This document shows positions 1-7,432 of a DNA stretch of 13,087 nucleotides, piece after piece (the first letter of the stretch is position 1; the number at the start of each line of letters is the position of its first letter). The translations under genes and the position numbers were made by a program. Location of the stretch: positions 1 through 13,087 of the forward strand of contig UQYA01000050.1 of assembly GCA_900545165.1 (NCBI GenBank). Direction: 5' to 3'. This DNA is from an uncultured Collinsella sp. (GTDB lineage Bacteria; Actinomycetota; Coriobacteriia; Coriobacteriales; Coriobacteriaceae). The notes beneath the pieces are model-generated. The model was not told the DNA's origin. It saw nothing but the letters and a program-made list of their open reading frames with translations, and did no database searches.

Positions 1-35
1 CCCGTTTTCCTCCGTCCCCAACGGATCAATAGGAA

Positions 36-75
36 AAGAGGGGGCTGTCCCGCATTAGTGGAACAGCCCCCTCTG
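36..75 (-). terminator. Rho-independent terminator of the htrA-like gene
   Basis: Reading the minus strand, GAGGGGGCTGTTCC (73 to 60) pairs with GGGACAGCCCCCTC (51 to 38) around a short loop and is followed by TTTTCCT. A G+C-rich stem with a T tract about 25 bases after the htrA stop codon is a classical intrinsic terminator. Bases 1-35 to the left show nothing I can assign. Confidence 0.85.
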
Positions 76-100
76 GCATCGGTATGTGCGAAACGGCTCG

Positions 101-1561
101 TTAGTAACCCTGGCCGTAGCCCTGGCCCTGGCCCTGCTGGCCCAGCAGCTCCTCCAGGTACTGGCGCAGCTGCTCGTCGGTAATACCGCCGTTGCCGGTG
201 TCGGTCGCGCTGTCGTCCTGCTGCTGGTTCTGCAGCTCCTCGTCGGAGCCCAGCTCGACGGTAACCTTTTTCTCTTCCTTGCCGCGCATGAGCGTGATCT
301 CGACCTTCTCGCCCACCTCGTGGCTGCGCAGCGCGATAATCAGGCCATCGGCGCTCGTAATCTCGTCGTCGCCCAGCTTGGTAATGACATCGCCCTCTTG
401 GATGCCAGCCTTGGCGGCGGGACCATCCTCGACGACGCTCGCCACATACGCGCCGCTGTCGGTGCTCAGCTTGTTGGTGCGAGCGTTGAGCGCGTTGACG
501 CTCGAAAGCGTGGCGCCCAGGTACGGGTGCACCGGCGTCTTACCGTCGATGATCTGGTCGGCAATATTCTTGGCATAGTTGACCGGAATGGCAAAGCCCA
601 CGCCCGAGCTGGAGCCCGAGTAGCTCTCGATAAGCGAGTTAATACCCACGAGCTCGCCGTTGTCGTTGACGAGCGCGCCGCCGGAGTTGCCCGGGTTGAT
701 GGCGGCATCGGTCTGGATCATGTTGGCGTAGATGGTGTTGCCGCTGGTAGAGCTCATGGCCGTGGAGCGATAGAGCGCCGACACGATGCCCGTGGAGACG
801 GACTGCTCGTTGCCGAACGGCGAACCGATGGCCATAACCCACTCGCCCACGTTGAGCTTGGAAGAGTCACCGATCTCGATCGGCGTGAGCTTGGAGGCGT
901 CGGCGTCCTTGAGCTTGATGACGGCCAGGTCGCTCGAAGCATCGTTGCCCACGAACTCAGCCTCATAGGTGGTGCCGTCGTCCATGGTAACCACGTACTG
1001 GTCATAGCCATCGACCACGTGGTTGTTGGTGAGGATGTGGCCCTCGGTATCGAGCACCACGCCCGAACCAACGCTGCCCGAGCTGTCCGACTCGTCGGCA
1101 GACTGCGAAAGCGAGCCATTCTGGCTGCCGCTCGAAGTGGCGGTAATGGAAACCACGGAGGGCAGGGCCTTGGCAGAAACAGCTTCGGCCAGCGTGGTGT
1201 CCTCGGAATCGATCGTAATCTTTTGCGTCGATGAACCCGAAGCGCCCGCCGTCACGGCATTCTTGCCGCCACCGATATTGAGCGTGCCGCTCATAATGAG
1301 CGCAATGACCAGCAGGGCGCCGCAGGCACAGCCGGCGAGTGCCGTAATAAAGATCGGCAGCTTTTTGGTCTTGGTCTTGACCACTGTGTGCTTGTTTACA
1401 ACCTGCTGGCTGCCCAGCGGCTTGCCGGTCTGCGTGTCGTAGGCTTGCACGTAGGGAATGTTGCTGCCGGCAGGCGTCGACTCCACCTGCACGCGCGGCT
1501 GCTGCTGGGTCTCGCCGGCGTTGCCCGCATCCTGGGGGTGCTGGGAATCGTTCTCGCTCAT
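101..1561 (-). CDS. htrA: HtrA/DegP-family membrane-anchored serine protease with one PDZ domain
   Basis: This encodes a trypsin-like protease that degrades misfolded proteins outside the membrane. From the start MSENDSQHPQ it is 486 aa: a hydrophilic cytoplasmic N-terminus (1-67), one membrane segment (about 68-91), a Ser/Gly linker, the protease domain (about 123-340) and a PDZ domain (about 345-437). The catalytic triad is visible: His181 in TNNHVV, Asp211 in SSDLAVIKL and Ser293 in GNSGGALV. The C-terminus is an acidic Gln-rich stretch ending in a Gly/Gln/Tyr tail (GQGQGYGQGY). An in-frame ATG 39 bases upstream is open, but the chosen start has a good ribosome site (GAAAGGAT, 8 bases before the ATG) and the upstream one lies inside a hairpin. 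The gene stands alone, with its own terminator downstream. Family assignment is firm; the specific substrate is unknown. Confidence 0.95.
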   Translation of the reverse strand: MSENDSQHPQDAGNAGETQQQPRVQVESTPAGSNIPYVQAYDTQTGKPLGSQQVVNKHTVVKTKTKKLPIFITALAGCACGALLVIALIMSGTLNIGGGKNAVTAGASGSSTQKITIDSEDTTLAEAVSAKALPSVVSITATSSGSQNGSLSQSADESDSSGSVGSGVVLDTEGHILTNNHVVDGYDQYVVTMDDGTTYEAEFVGNDASSDLAVIKLKDADASKLTPIEIGDSSKLNVGEWVMAIGSPFGNEQSVSTGIVSALYRSTAMSSTSGNTIYANMIQTDAAINPGNSGGALVNDNGELVGINSLIESYSGSSSGVGFAIPVNYAKNIADQIIDGKTPVHPYLGATLSSVNALNARTNKLSTDSGAYVASVVEDGPAAKAGIQEGDVITKLGDDEITSADGLIIALRSHEVGEKVEITLMRGKEEKKVTVELGSDEELQNQQQDDSATDTGNGGITDEQLRQYLEELLGQQGQGQGYGQGY

Positions 1562-1585
1562 AGCTGCGATCCTTTCGTCAAATAG

Positions 1586-1614
1586 CCAAAGGCCCGCCAA
1601 ACATGTGGCGGGCC
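1586..1614 (-). terminator. Hairpin in the htrA leader, possible terminator of the upstream cassette
   Basis: GGCCCGCC (1591-1598) and GGCGGGCC (1607-1614) form a perfect 8-bp stem with an 8-base loop. On the minus strand it is followed by TTTGGCTATTTG, a weak T-rich tail. It sits between the stop of the A+T-rich cassette (1734) and the htrA start (1561), so it may end that transcript or act in the htrA 5' leader. The tail is poor, so termination is only tentative. Confidence 0.45.
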
Positions 1615-1733
1615 ATCATTGTTCACGTTGAGTTGTACCCCAAGCTGGGCAGTCCCGAGCACTAGATGCCAAGATTTCAGCTTTGCTTAAGTAATGACAT
1701 GCTATTAAGCCAATTCGTTTTATGCCGTCATGT

Positions 1734-2318
1734 CTATTCGATATAACAGTCGATAGCAAAACTATATGTTGAATCGTTAATAAAGTCCGTAATCGTCGCA
1801 CCCATGCCTGATCCGCACGTCCACTTATCTTTCTCCGCGTCGTATGGCGTTGGCCCCCACCCCGTTTCATATGATGCTTCGCTTTCCGTGAAGTTATTCA
1901 TCACGTATTTATCCTTCTGCATGAGCGCGTACCAAGCGTTTGCATACATCACAAGCGGATCGGTTTGGACTATCGAGTACTTTCCGGAACGAATCTCAAT
2001 TTCTGTTTTATCGTTAAAATAAGCGACCGTGAGCTCAATCTTGGCAAGCAGCGGCAACGTTTCATCTGATTCCCTCTGGATTGTTATGACATCACCGGCC
2101 ATAGCGTCCGCAGACACAATTTCGCTCTCTGGCGTGAAAATAGTCTCTCTGCTTCTTGTTCGCGTTTTTTCATTGCCATTTTCATCTCTGACCACCGTGT
2201 CGACCACGAGCGTCAATCGCATCCGAGCGTCCGGCAACTCCACGGCTTCTGCCATCCCAGCTCGCATCAAAATAGGAGCCCCTGCCATCAGACCTAAAAA
2301 CTGCTTTCTATCAATCAT
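1734..2318 (-). CDS. Exported protein of unknown function, third gene of the A+T-rich cassette
   Basis: I do not recognise this 194-aa protein. The N-terminus MIDRKQFLGLMAGAPILMRAGMAEA looks like an export signal ending near residue 25; RKQFLG resembles a one-Lys variant of the twin-arginine motif, which is only suggestive. The rest is polar, with alternating hydrophobic residues typical of beta structure, and has two Cys near the C-terminus (in KWTCGSG and IDCYIE) that could form a disulfide outside the cell. The start has a ribosome site, AAGGGG, 8 bases before the ATG. It begins 21 bases after the preceding gene's stop, so the three cassette genes are probably one transcript. Codons and base composition are much more A+T-rich than in htrA or the glutamine synthetase gene (for example, 21 G+C in the 60 bases 1741-1800). 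Confidence 0.7.
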   Translation of the reverse strand: MIDRKQFLGLMAGAPILMRAGMAEAVELPDARMRLTLVVDTVVRDENGNEKTRTRSRETIFTPESEIVSADAMAGDVITIQRESDETLPLLAKIELTVAYFNDKTEIEIRSGKYSIVQTDPLVMYANAWYALMQKDKYVMNNFTESEASYETGWGPTPYDAEKDKWTCGSGMGATITDFINDSTYSFAIDCYIE

Positions 2319-2339
2319 TCTTCATTCCCCTTGTCTACT

Positions 2340-2693
2340 TTATTTGACTTTCTCAGCTGAATGGGGATACAGAACAGTCCCGTCAAGTTCCTTATCTTCC
2401 ACAAAAACTAGAATCCATTTATCACCTGCTTTCAACCCTGAGACATATCCGGAACTTGACTTACGGCGCATATCGATTTTCTTACGGCAACCACTTGGCA
2501 TAAGCGCCTCAAATTGCCCGTTATGAATATCCGACAGCGTCTGTACTTCAACTGAAATATGTTCGTCATCTTTTCCACCAACGACCGAGGGACTCGGTTG
2601 ATAGGCCGCGACAACCAATATCCCAAGAAATGCGCAAAGAAGCCCCAGCGTTTTACGTATGCGCTTTCTATCATCTTCGCCGTCACTCTCCAC
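2340..2693 (-). CDS. Small membrane-anchored protein of unknown function, GTG start overlapping the peptidase gene
   Basis: This 117-aa protein has a charged N-terminus (ESDGEDDRKRIRK), one membrane segment at about 14-31 (LGLLCAFLGILVVAAY), then an extracytoplasmic domain of about 85 residues. I do not recognise the family. The frame stays open far upstream, but that part is antisense-like sequence overlapping the peptidase gene. I chose the GTG at 2693 because it overlaps the peptidase stop by 11 bases (GTGGAGAGTGA) and has an AAGGGA ribosome site 6 bases before it, typical of translational coupling. An ATG at 2708 is the alternative but lacks a ribosome site. It lies in the middle of the cassette, so it probably works with the secreted peptidase, but no function can be assigned. 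Confidence 0.6.
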   Translation of the reverse strand: MESDGEDDRKRIRKTLGLLCAFLGILVVAAYQPSPSVVGGKDDEHISVEVQTLSDIHNGQFEALMPSGCRKKIDMRRKSSSGYVSGLKAGDKWILVFVEDKELDGTVLYPHSAEKVK

Positions 2694-3810
2694 AATACGT
2701 CCCTTCATGCGATATATAAATCGTTGTGTCATATGGAAGAAAACGCAGCTGATTGAACCAACCGTCCCAGACAACAAGCATATATTTCTTATCATTTGAA
2801 TATGTATTATGCATAGCCACATATCCCGCAACAGCCATCGCATGAGCGTCATGGCTTGACCTGAGAGTCCCAGAAAAAATACTGAGATTTCCAGAATCTG
2901 CAGTTGCCCTGAAAGAATCCCAAGCTGGATACCAAGCAAATGATGTCTCAAGCCTTTTCCCGCGCCTAGCACAGAACTCCTTAATAGCCGGGGCAGCATT
3001 TGGAGATGGAGTCCTTCCTTGGGTAAAGTAAAGGCCCGTAGCTTGATCGAATGACTTATTTGGATCGCCGGATGTTCCCGATAACTGCCAAAGCTCATGA
3101 TATAAGTCTGGCAATTTGAGCCGGTTTAGCGTTACATAATGGCTGCTTACCGCAAACATTGCAGACACATCGCAAGCATAGGTCCCCGTTTCTTTAATAA
3201 CCTCTGATTGTGTAGGCGTTATCATCCCTGAAATTGTTTTACTTGCGTCAATGACATCTCCTTGCTTATACAGGTCTTTGGGCGATACGAAAACATCCTC
3301 GAACCTGCCTGGAGATCCGCTGCGGCTATTTCCCACAGAAAACACCGCTGTTGACCGGCATCCCTTCTCATCTAAAACAACGTTATTATCCAGATCTGCA
3401 ATACCAAAAGACAGCTCGTCAAATTTCAAAGCAACGATGTCATCTTGGGATGCGAGAAGAGCTATTTCATCGCTTGTATTCTCAATGGGCATAGGGGCGT
3501 TCGGAGCCAAGCAGTATTCGCTGATCCACCAAGATCGCTCTGAATCAAATACGACGTAGCCATAGTTAACGTCATCCCGCTTCGCGCGAACGATATACCC
3601 GATTGATTCCCCATCGGAATTCACCATTTTTACTGGGTCACAAGCGGTCACCGGCTCATCCGATACGTCATCAAAGAAAGCTTGCGCTTGCTCCACAGCT
3701 ATTTGCGGTGTGACACGAACCAAGTCGTCGTCTCCAAAAACCAACCTTGGAGACATCAGGGCGGCAAGCAATACTATGAATCCGACAATCACCTTTCTCG
3801 AATAACGCAT
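2683..3810 (-). CDS. Secreted papain-fold cysteine peptidase (C39/C10-like) with N-terminal propeptide
   Basis: This 375-aa protein has a clear signal peptide (1-26, ending LVFG before DDD). Residues about 32-110 (APQxAxxxAQ-like helix, then GYIVRAKRDDVNYGYVVFDS) resemble the propeptide of streptopain-type peptidases. The C-terminal half looks like a papain-fold domain: candidate nucleophile Cys213 in TYACDVSAMFAVSSHY, His323 in HDAHAMAVAGY, and Asp349 in LVVWDGW as the third residue. The Cys context is divergent from GCGPTS of C39 peptidases, so activity is probable rather than proven. The start at 3810 has GGAGG 5 bases before the ATG; the ATG at 3822 has no ribosome site. It is the first gene of a three-gene cassette and more A+T-rich than its surroundings. 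It could be a bacteriocin-like, nutrient or host-acting peptidase; the sequence does not say which. Confidence 0.7.
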   Translation of the reverse strand: MRYSRKVIVGFIVLLAALMSPRLVFGDDDLVRVTPQIAVEQAQAFFDDVSDEPVTACDPVKMVNSDGESIGYIVRAKRDDVNYGYVVFDSERSWWISEYCLAPNAPMPIENTSDEIALLASQDDIVALKFDELSFGIADLDNNVVLDEKGCRSTAVFSVGNSRSGSPGRFEDVFVSPKDLYKQGDVIDASKTISGMITPTQSEVIKETGTYACDVSAMFAVSSHYVTLNRLKLPDLYHELWQLSGTSGDPNKSFDQATGLYFTQGRTPSPNAAPAIKEFCARRGKRLETSFAWYPAWDSFRATADSGNLSIFSGTLRSSHDAHAMAVAGYVAMHNTYSNDKKYMLVVWDGWFNQLRFLPYDTTIYISHEGTYCGE

Positions 3811-3937
3811 TTCTTCCTCCATCCGTGCAGTAGGGAGATACGGTAACTAAATGATATTCGTGAGATAGTGCTATACGTTTGATATTGTTTTTACTGACAC
3901 ACTTTAAATCGGTGAAAGGTCTTCTCTTCGCCCTAAA

Positions 3938-3971
3938 CGAGAAAAGGGTACTGGAGAAATCTCCGGTACCC
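3938..3971 (-). terminator. Rho-independent terminator of the glutamine-synthetase-like/regulator operon
   Basis: On the minus strand GGGTACCGGAG (3971-3961) pairs with CTCCAGTACCC (3956-3946) across a 4-base loop with one wobble or mismatch, followed by TTTTCTCGTTT. It lies 22 bases after the regulator stop codon. Confidence 0.85.
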
Positions 3972-3992
3972 TCACATTCCTCTATTTACTTG

Positions 3993-4655
3993 CTAGTCCT
4001 TAAACAGATAGCCCACGCCGCGGACGGTGGTGATGTGCGCCGCGATCTGCGGGCCCACCTTGGAGCGGATGCGTCGAATGTGCACGTCGACGGTGCGCGT
4101 GCCGCCGCAGTACTCAAAGCCCCACACGCGGTGCAGCAGCACCTCGCGGCTGTAGGCGCGGTTGGGGTGCGTCGCCAAAAAGCTCAGCAGCGAGTACTCC
4201 ATCAGCGTCAGGTCGATAGGCTCGTTATCGAGCGTCACCTGGTAGGTAGCCAGGTTAATCTCGAGGTTATCGATGTTGAGCACATCGTCGGCGGTGACGG
4301 TCTCCTCCTCGCCCATCAAGCGCTGCGCGCGAGCCTTGAGCTCGTTGGGCGTCGCCGTGGGGCATACAAAGTCGGCATGCGCGTGATTGGGCAGGCGCAG
4401 GGTGCCAAGGGCCTCGTCGTCGACGATCACCAGCATGGGGACGCCGCCACGATCGTCAAGCCACTTGGCGATCTGATCGATGCGGTCGCTGCGGATGCCA
4501 TCGGAATCGAGAATCAGCAGGTCAAAGTCGTGCGCCGCAGTCGGCGAATCGGGGGTGGCCAGGCTCACCTCGACACCCAGGGTGGTCGTCAAGCTGCGGG
4601 CAAACTCGTGGAAGCGCGTCGTGCGCGCCATGAACAGGGCACTCTTTTCGGACAT
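3993..4655 (-). CDS. Orphan OmpR/PhoB-family regulator, GlnR-like, with degenerate receiver domain
   Basis: This is a 220-aa transcription factor. Residues 124-218 form an OmpR-type winged helix; GFEYCGGTRTVDVHIRRIRSK at about 179-199 is the recognition region and closely matches actinobacterial GlnR. The N-terminal receiver (about 5-115) is degenerate: the acidic pair normally at the first strand is absent (SALFMARTTRF), the conserved Lys near the fifth strand is missing (DFVCPTAT), but an Asp remains at the phosphosite position (Asp50 in DLLILDSDG). Actinobacterial GlnR proteins share this pattern and act without a partner kinase. The start at 4655 has GGAGG 5 bases before the ATG. It lies 50 bases downstream of a glutamine-synthetase-family gene, with no histidine kinase nearby, and shares its terminator. 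A role in nitrogen control is inferred from similarity and context. Confidence 0.85.
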   Translation of the reverse strand: MSEKSALFMARTTRFHEFARSLTTTLGVEVSLATPDSPTAAHDFDLLILDSDGIRSDRIDQIAKWLDDRGGVPMLVIVDDEALGTLRLPNHAHADFVCPTATPNELKARAQRLMGEEETVTADDVLNIDNLEINLATYQVTLDNEPIDLTLMEYSLLSFLATHPNRAYSREVLLHRVWGFEYCGGTRTVDVHIRRIRSKVGPQIAAHITTVRGVGYLFKD

Positions 4656-4705
4656 ATCGGCCTCCAAAGAAATGAGCTCAATCGTACTGGAACAAGCCAG
4701 CGCGA

Positions 4706-6043
4706 TTAGGAGTTCGCCAGGTAGTGCTTGATCTCCCACTCGGTGATCGTAGACTCAAATTTATGCCACTCGTCGCGCTTCTTTTTGAGGAAGAAGCTGT
4801 GGATGTGCTCGCCGAGGGCATCCTTCATAAACTGCGAGTCCTCAAACACGTCGAGCGCCTCTTTGAGCGAGCGCGGCAGCGGCGTGTAGCCGGCCTCGAC
4901 CATCTGACGGTCGGTGAGCTTGAGTGTCTCGGCCGTGGCCTCGGGCGGGAGCTCCAGCTTGCGCTCGATGCCGTCCAGACCAGCCGCCAGCGTGACGGCG
5001 TTGACCAGGTACGGGTTGGCCATGGGGTCGGGGCTGCGAAGCTCGATGCGCGTGGACAGCTGCTTGCCGGGCTTGTAGACCGGGATGCGGACCATACTCG
5101 CGCGGTTGCGCAGGCCCCACGTGGCGTACTGCGGCACGGAGTCGCCACCCGTGGTGATGCGCTTGTACGAGTTGACCGTGGGGTTGGTGATGGCGCTGAT
5201 CTCGCGCGCGTGCGCCAGGATGCCGGCCATGTAGTGCTTGGCGATATCGGAGAGGTGATACTTCTCGTCGTCCTCGCCCCAAAAGACGTTGTTGCCGTCG
5301 TGGTCGAATAGCGACTGGCACAGGAACATAGCGCTGCCGTCCTCGCCCGCCAACGGCTTGGGCATAAAGGAGGCGTGGCAACCGCTCTCGTAGGCCTGCT
5401 GCTTAATGATGAGTTTGGCCGTGGTGATGGCGTCGGACATGCTCAGGGCCTCGGCGTGGCGCAGGCTCATGCCGTGCTGCGAGCGGCCGGCGGCATGGAA
5501 GGTGTACTCCACGGGCACGGACATCTTCTCCAGCGTGAGGACTGTGTTGCGACGCAGGTCGCGAGCGGCATCGCTCACCGAAAGGTCGAAGTAGCCCACG
5601 TTGTCGAGCGGCTCGGGGGTGTGCTCGTCGGGGAAGTAGTAATACTCCAGCTCGGCGCCCACGTTGAGCAGATAGCCGGCCTTCTCGGCCTTGTAGAACA
5701 TGCGGCGCAGGGCATCGCGCGGGTCGCCGGCAAACGGCTTGCGATCGGGAGTGCACACGTCACAGAACACGCGGGCGACGCCGTTGTGACTCGGACGCCA
5801 CGGCAGAATCTGGAAGGTCGAAGCATCGGGAAACGCGAGCATGTCGGCTTCCTCGGGCGTGGCAAAGCCCTCGATGGCCGAGCCGTCAAAGCCAATACCC
5901 TCCTCAAAAGCGACCTCGAGGTCCTCGGGGCTAATGGCAAAGTTCTTGAGGCGGCCGAGAATGTCGACAAACCACAGACGCACAAAGCGGATGTCACGCT
6001 GCTCTACGGAGCGGAGTACGTAATCGATGTTCTGCTGGTTCAT
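4706..6043 (-). CDS. Glutamine synthetase family protein (GlnA-like, type I length) with altered metal-binding site
   Basis: The 445-aa protein aligns end to end without large gaps to type I glutamine synthetase (glutamate + NH3 + ATP to glutamine), including DGSAIEGF (53-60), FMPKPL (226-231), NPTVNSYKR (287-295), NRASMVRIP (313-321) and RIELRSPDPMANPY (332-345). Metal ligands Glu131 and Glu133 (GAELEYYY) and Glu334 are present. However, the HEVAPGQHE region reads HAAGRSQHG (183-191), so both of its ligand Glu are Ala184 and Gly191; the His of GSGMH is Phe240; and the flap Glu of PGYEAP is not conserved (TGGDSVP). The DNA reads cleanly here, so this is not a frameshift. Automated annotation would call it glnA; I would treat catalysis as uncertain. 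Alternatives are a gamma-glutamyl ligase of other amines or a non-catalytic sensor. The start has AAAGGGGAG just upstream. The GlnR-like regulator follows. Confidence 0.85.
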   Translation of the reverse strand: MNQQNIDYVLRSVEQRDIRFVRLWFVDILGRLKNFAISPEDLEVAFEEGIGFDGSAIEGFATPEEADMLAFPDASTFQILPWRPSHNGVARVFCDVCTPDRKPFAGDPRDALRRMFYKAEKAGYLLNVGAELEYYYFPDEHTPEPLDNVGYFDLSVSDAARDLRRNTVLTLEKMSVPVEYTFHAAGRSQHGMSLRHAEALSMSDAITTAKLIIKQQAYESGCHASFMPKPLAGEDGSAMFLCQSLFDHDGNNVFWGEDDEKYHLSDIAKHYMAGILAHAREISAITNPTVNSYKRITTGGDSVPQYATWGLRNRASMVRIPVYKPGKQLSTRIELRSPDPMANPYLVNAVTLAAGLDGIERKLELPPEATAETLKLTDRQMVEAGYTPLPRSLKEALDVFEDSQFMKDALGEHIHSFFLKKKRDEWHKFESTITEWEIKHYLANS

Positions 6044-6090
6044 GTCGCTCCCCTTTCTTTCGGGCGGGTTTCGACTGGTCTATATCGCAG

Positions 6091-6124
6091 ATACTATCGC
6101 AGAAAATTGTTTCCGCAGGGTTAA
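6091..6124 (-). promoter_or_regulatory. Putative GlnR-type box and -10 element upstream of the glutamine-synthetase-like gene
   Basis: On the minus strand TTAAC (6124-6120), six bases, GAAAC (6113-6109) matches the GlnR half-site pattern gTnAC-n6-GaAAC except for one base. It sits about where a -35 element would be, 12 bases before a -10-like TAGTAT (6096-6091); no good -35 hexamer is visible. A weak -35 covered by an activator site fits activator-dependent transcription. The match is short and could be chance. Confidence 0.4.
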
Positions 6125-6177
6125 AGCGTATCAAGCGCTCAAAAAACGTGCGCGAACAGTCGGTTGCGAACGAGCGG

Positions 6178-7200
6178 TTAGCGCGAGGTCGAAGCGCGGT
6201 GTTCGATGTGACCGGGAACCTCGATGCGTTTGGGCGCCAGCTTTGCGGCCTCGCCCACCGTGGTGGTGACGACGTCAATGCGCTCGGAGAGGCGCTCGAC
6301 TACACGCTCGGCAATGGTGAGGGTGTCTTGCGCGGCCGTGGTCACGCCGCCAAAGAGCACGTGATTCCAGGGATAGTCGTCAAACGTTGCGATCTTGAGA
6401 CCCGCCGGCAACGACGGTCCCAACTGTGCCAGCGCCTCGGTCAGACGCAGGAAAACCAGACCGTTGACGGCGATAAGGCCGAGCCTTTTGCCCGCGTAGT
6501 CGCGGATGGTCTTGTCCAAACGGCCAACGCCCGTGGCGCCACCGTCGGCCAGAGTGACGACCTCGCCCGCAAGGCCGCGGCGCGAAAGTTCGTCGGCAAA
6601 GGCCTCGGCACGCTCGCGACGCACGGGGCTGTCGTCGCTTGCCTCGGTGAGCAGGCACAGGCGCTCGCTGCCCGCAGCTGCCAAGGCGTCTACCAAGCCG
6701 GCGACCAGCTCACGGTTGTTAGATGTCACCAGATCGACACCGCCGTCGGCAACGTCGCGGTCGAGCAGCACGACGGGCAGACGTCCCGCTGCCGCGGCGA
6801 TCGCCTCGTCATTGCCTCCGCAGGTGTTGACGACCAGGCCGTCCACGCCGGCATCGATAAGTCTGGTGAGCGACTCCGCTTCCTTAGCGGGGTCGTTGCC
6901 GCTAATGGCCGTCATGAGCGAGCAGCCGCGCGCCGCGGCGCTGGCGGAAAGGCCCTCGAGCATGGCGCTCGAGAACGGGTTGGCGATGTCAGCCAGAATC
7001 ACACCGATGAGGTTCGTACGCGAGCTGCGCAGATTGCGCGCGGCGGCACGTGGGCGATAGCCGGTGCGCTCGATAACTGCCGCGATGCGAGCACGGGTCT
7101 CCTCGGTCATTTGCCCGGGGCGGTTGTTGAGATAGCGCGAGACCGTGGCCGGGCTCACGCCCGCCTCGGCGGCAATGTCCTTGATTCTCATCTGCGCCAT
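6178..7200 (-). CDS. LacI-family transcriptional repressor, probably of the KDG (kdgK/eda) regulon
   Basis: This 340-aa protein has a LacI helix-turn-helix at residues 4-50 (MRIKDIAAEAGVSPATVSRY, hinge helix RPRAAARNLRSS) and a periplasmic-binding-protein-like effector domain (about 62-325: LIGVILADIANPFSSAMLEG, GVDGLVVN, VVLLDRDV). It is transcribed away from kdgK, and the space between them holds two copies of the operator core AAACCGATTTCG, the usual arrangement for a local autoregulated repressor. The likely inducer is 2-keto-3-deoxygluconate or a related sugar acid (a KdgR-like role), inferred from the neighbours only. The start at 7200 has GGGG 6 bases upstream; the ATG at 7191 is less well placed. 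After the stop there is a run of six T (minus strand, 6146-6141) but no convincing stem. Confidence 0.9.
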   Translation of the reverse strand: MAQMRIKDIAAEAGVSPATVSRYLNNRPGQMTEETRARIAAVIERTGYRPRAAARNLRSSRTNLIGVILADIANPFSSAMLEGLSASAAARGCSLMTAISGNDPAKEAESLTRLIDAGVDGLVVNTCGGNDEAIAAAAGRLPVVLLDRDVADGGVDLVTSNNRELVAGLVDALAAAGSERLCLLTEASDDSPVRRERAEAFADELSRRGLAGEVVTLADGGATGVGRLDKTIRDYAGKRLGLIAVNGLVFLRLTEALAQLGPSLPAGLKIATFDDYPWNHVLFGGVTTAAQDTLTIAERVVERLSERIDVVTTTVGEAAKLAPKRIEVPGHIEHRASTSR

Positions 7201-7263
7201 AGCGCACCCCGTTTCCCAATGTCGGCAGTCTGAGCCATTTTAGGCATTTTTTAAAAATCTCGG

Positions 7264-7290
7264 TTGCAAAACGCTGTAGGTGAGTATACT
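7264..7290 (+). promoter_or_regulatory. Promoter of kdgK
   Basis: TTGCAA (7264-7269) and TATACT (7285-7290) form a sigma-70-type promoter with a 15-base spacer, slightly short. The LacI operator starts 11 bases downstream, so repression would block initiation. The same -10 hexamer sits 10 bases before the same operator at 10664-10669. Confidence 0.6.
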
Positions 7291-7301
7291 ACAACTCGAA
7301 A

Positions 7302-7328
7302 CGAAACCGATTTCGTAAACCGATTTCG
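7302..7328 (+). promoter_or_regulatory. Tandem LacI-family operators in the lacI-kdgK interval
   Basis: CGAAACCGATTTCG (7302-7315) is a nearly perfect palindrome with the central CG typical of LacI-family operators. A second copy at 7315-7328 keeps 12 of the 14 bases, missing the first two. Both lie just downstream of the kdgK -10. The full site recurs at 10680-10693 in front of the YczE-like gene. Confidence 0.75.
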
Positions 7329-7332
7329 GCAA

Positions 7333-7390
7333 GCGTTGGCACGCAGGTGCAAAGACGCACCCTACCGTCTTGGCACCTGCGTGCCAACGC
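7333..7390 (+). promoter_or_regulatory. Long leader hairpin with conserved tip, copy 1 (kdgK leader)
   Basis: GCGTTGGCACGCAGGTGC (7333-7350) pairs perfectly over 18 bp with 7373-7390; after one A-G mismatch, AAGAC (7352-7356) pairs with GTCTT (7367-7371) around the loop GCACCCTACC. It begins after the operators, in the expected kdgK 5' leader, 42 bases before the start codon. A second copy is at 10698-10755. It is not followed by a T tract, so it is not a simple terminator. Confidence 0.7.
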
Positions 7391-7432
7391 CATATCAAAG
7401 GTGTACGCACGAGTAAAAGGAGCTGCGCGACC

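Noticed and set aside
86..1234. Long plus-strand open frame opposite htrA
   Set aside because: Antisense of a protease with an intact catalytic triad; repetitive Leu/Ala/Val/Gly-rich translation.
2694..3098. Upstream extension of the small anchored protein to a 252-residue frame
   Set aside because: It overlaps the peptidase gene over 400 bases and has no ribosome site at its ATG; the GTG at 2693 has one and makes a normal operon overlap.
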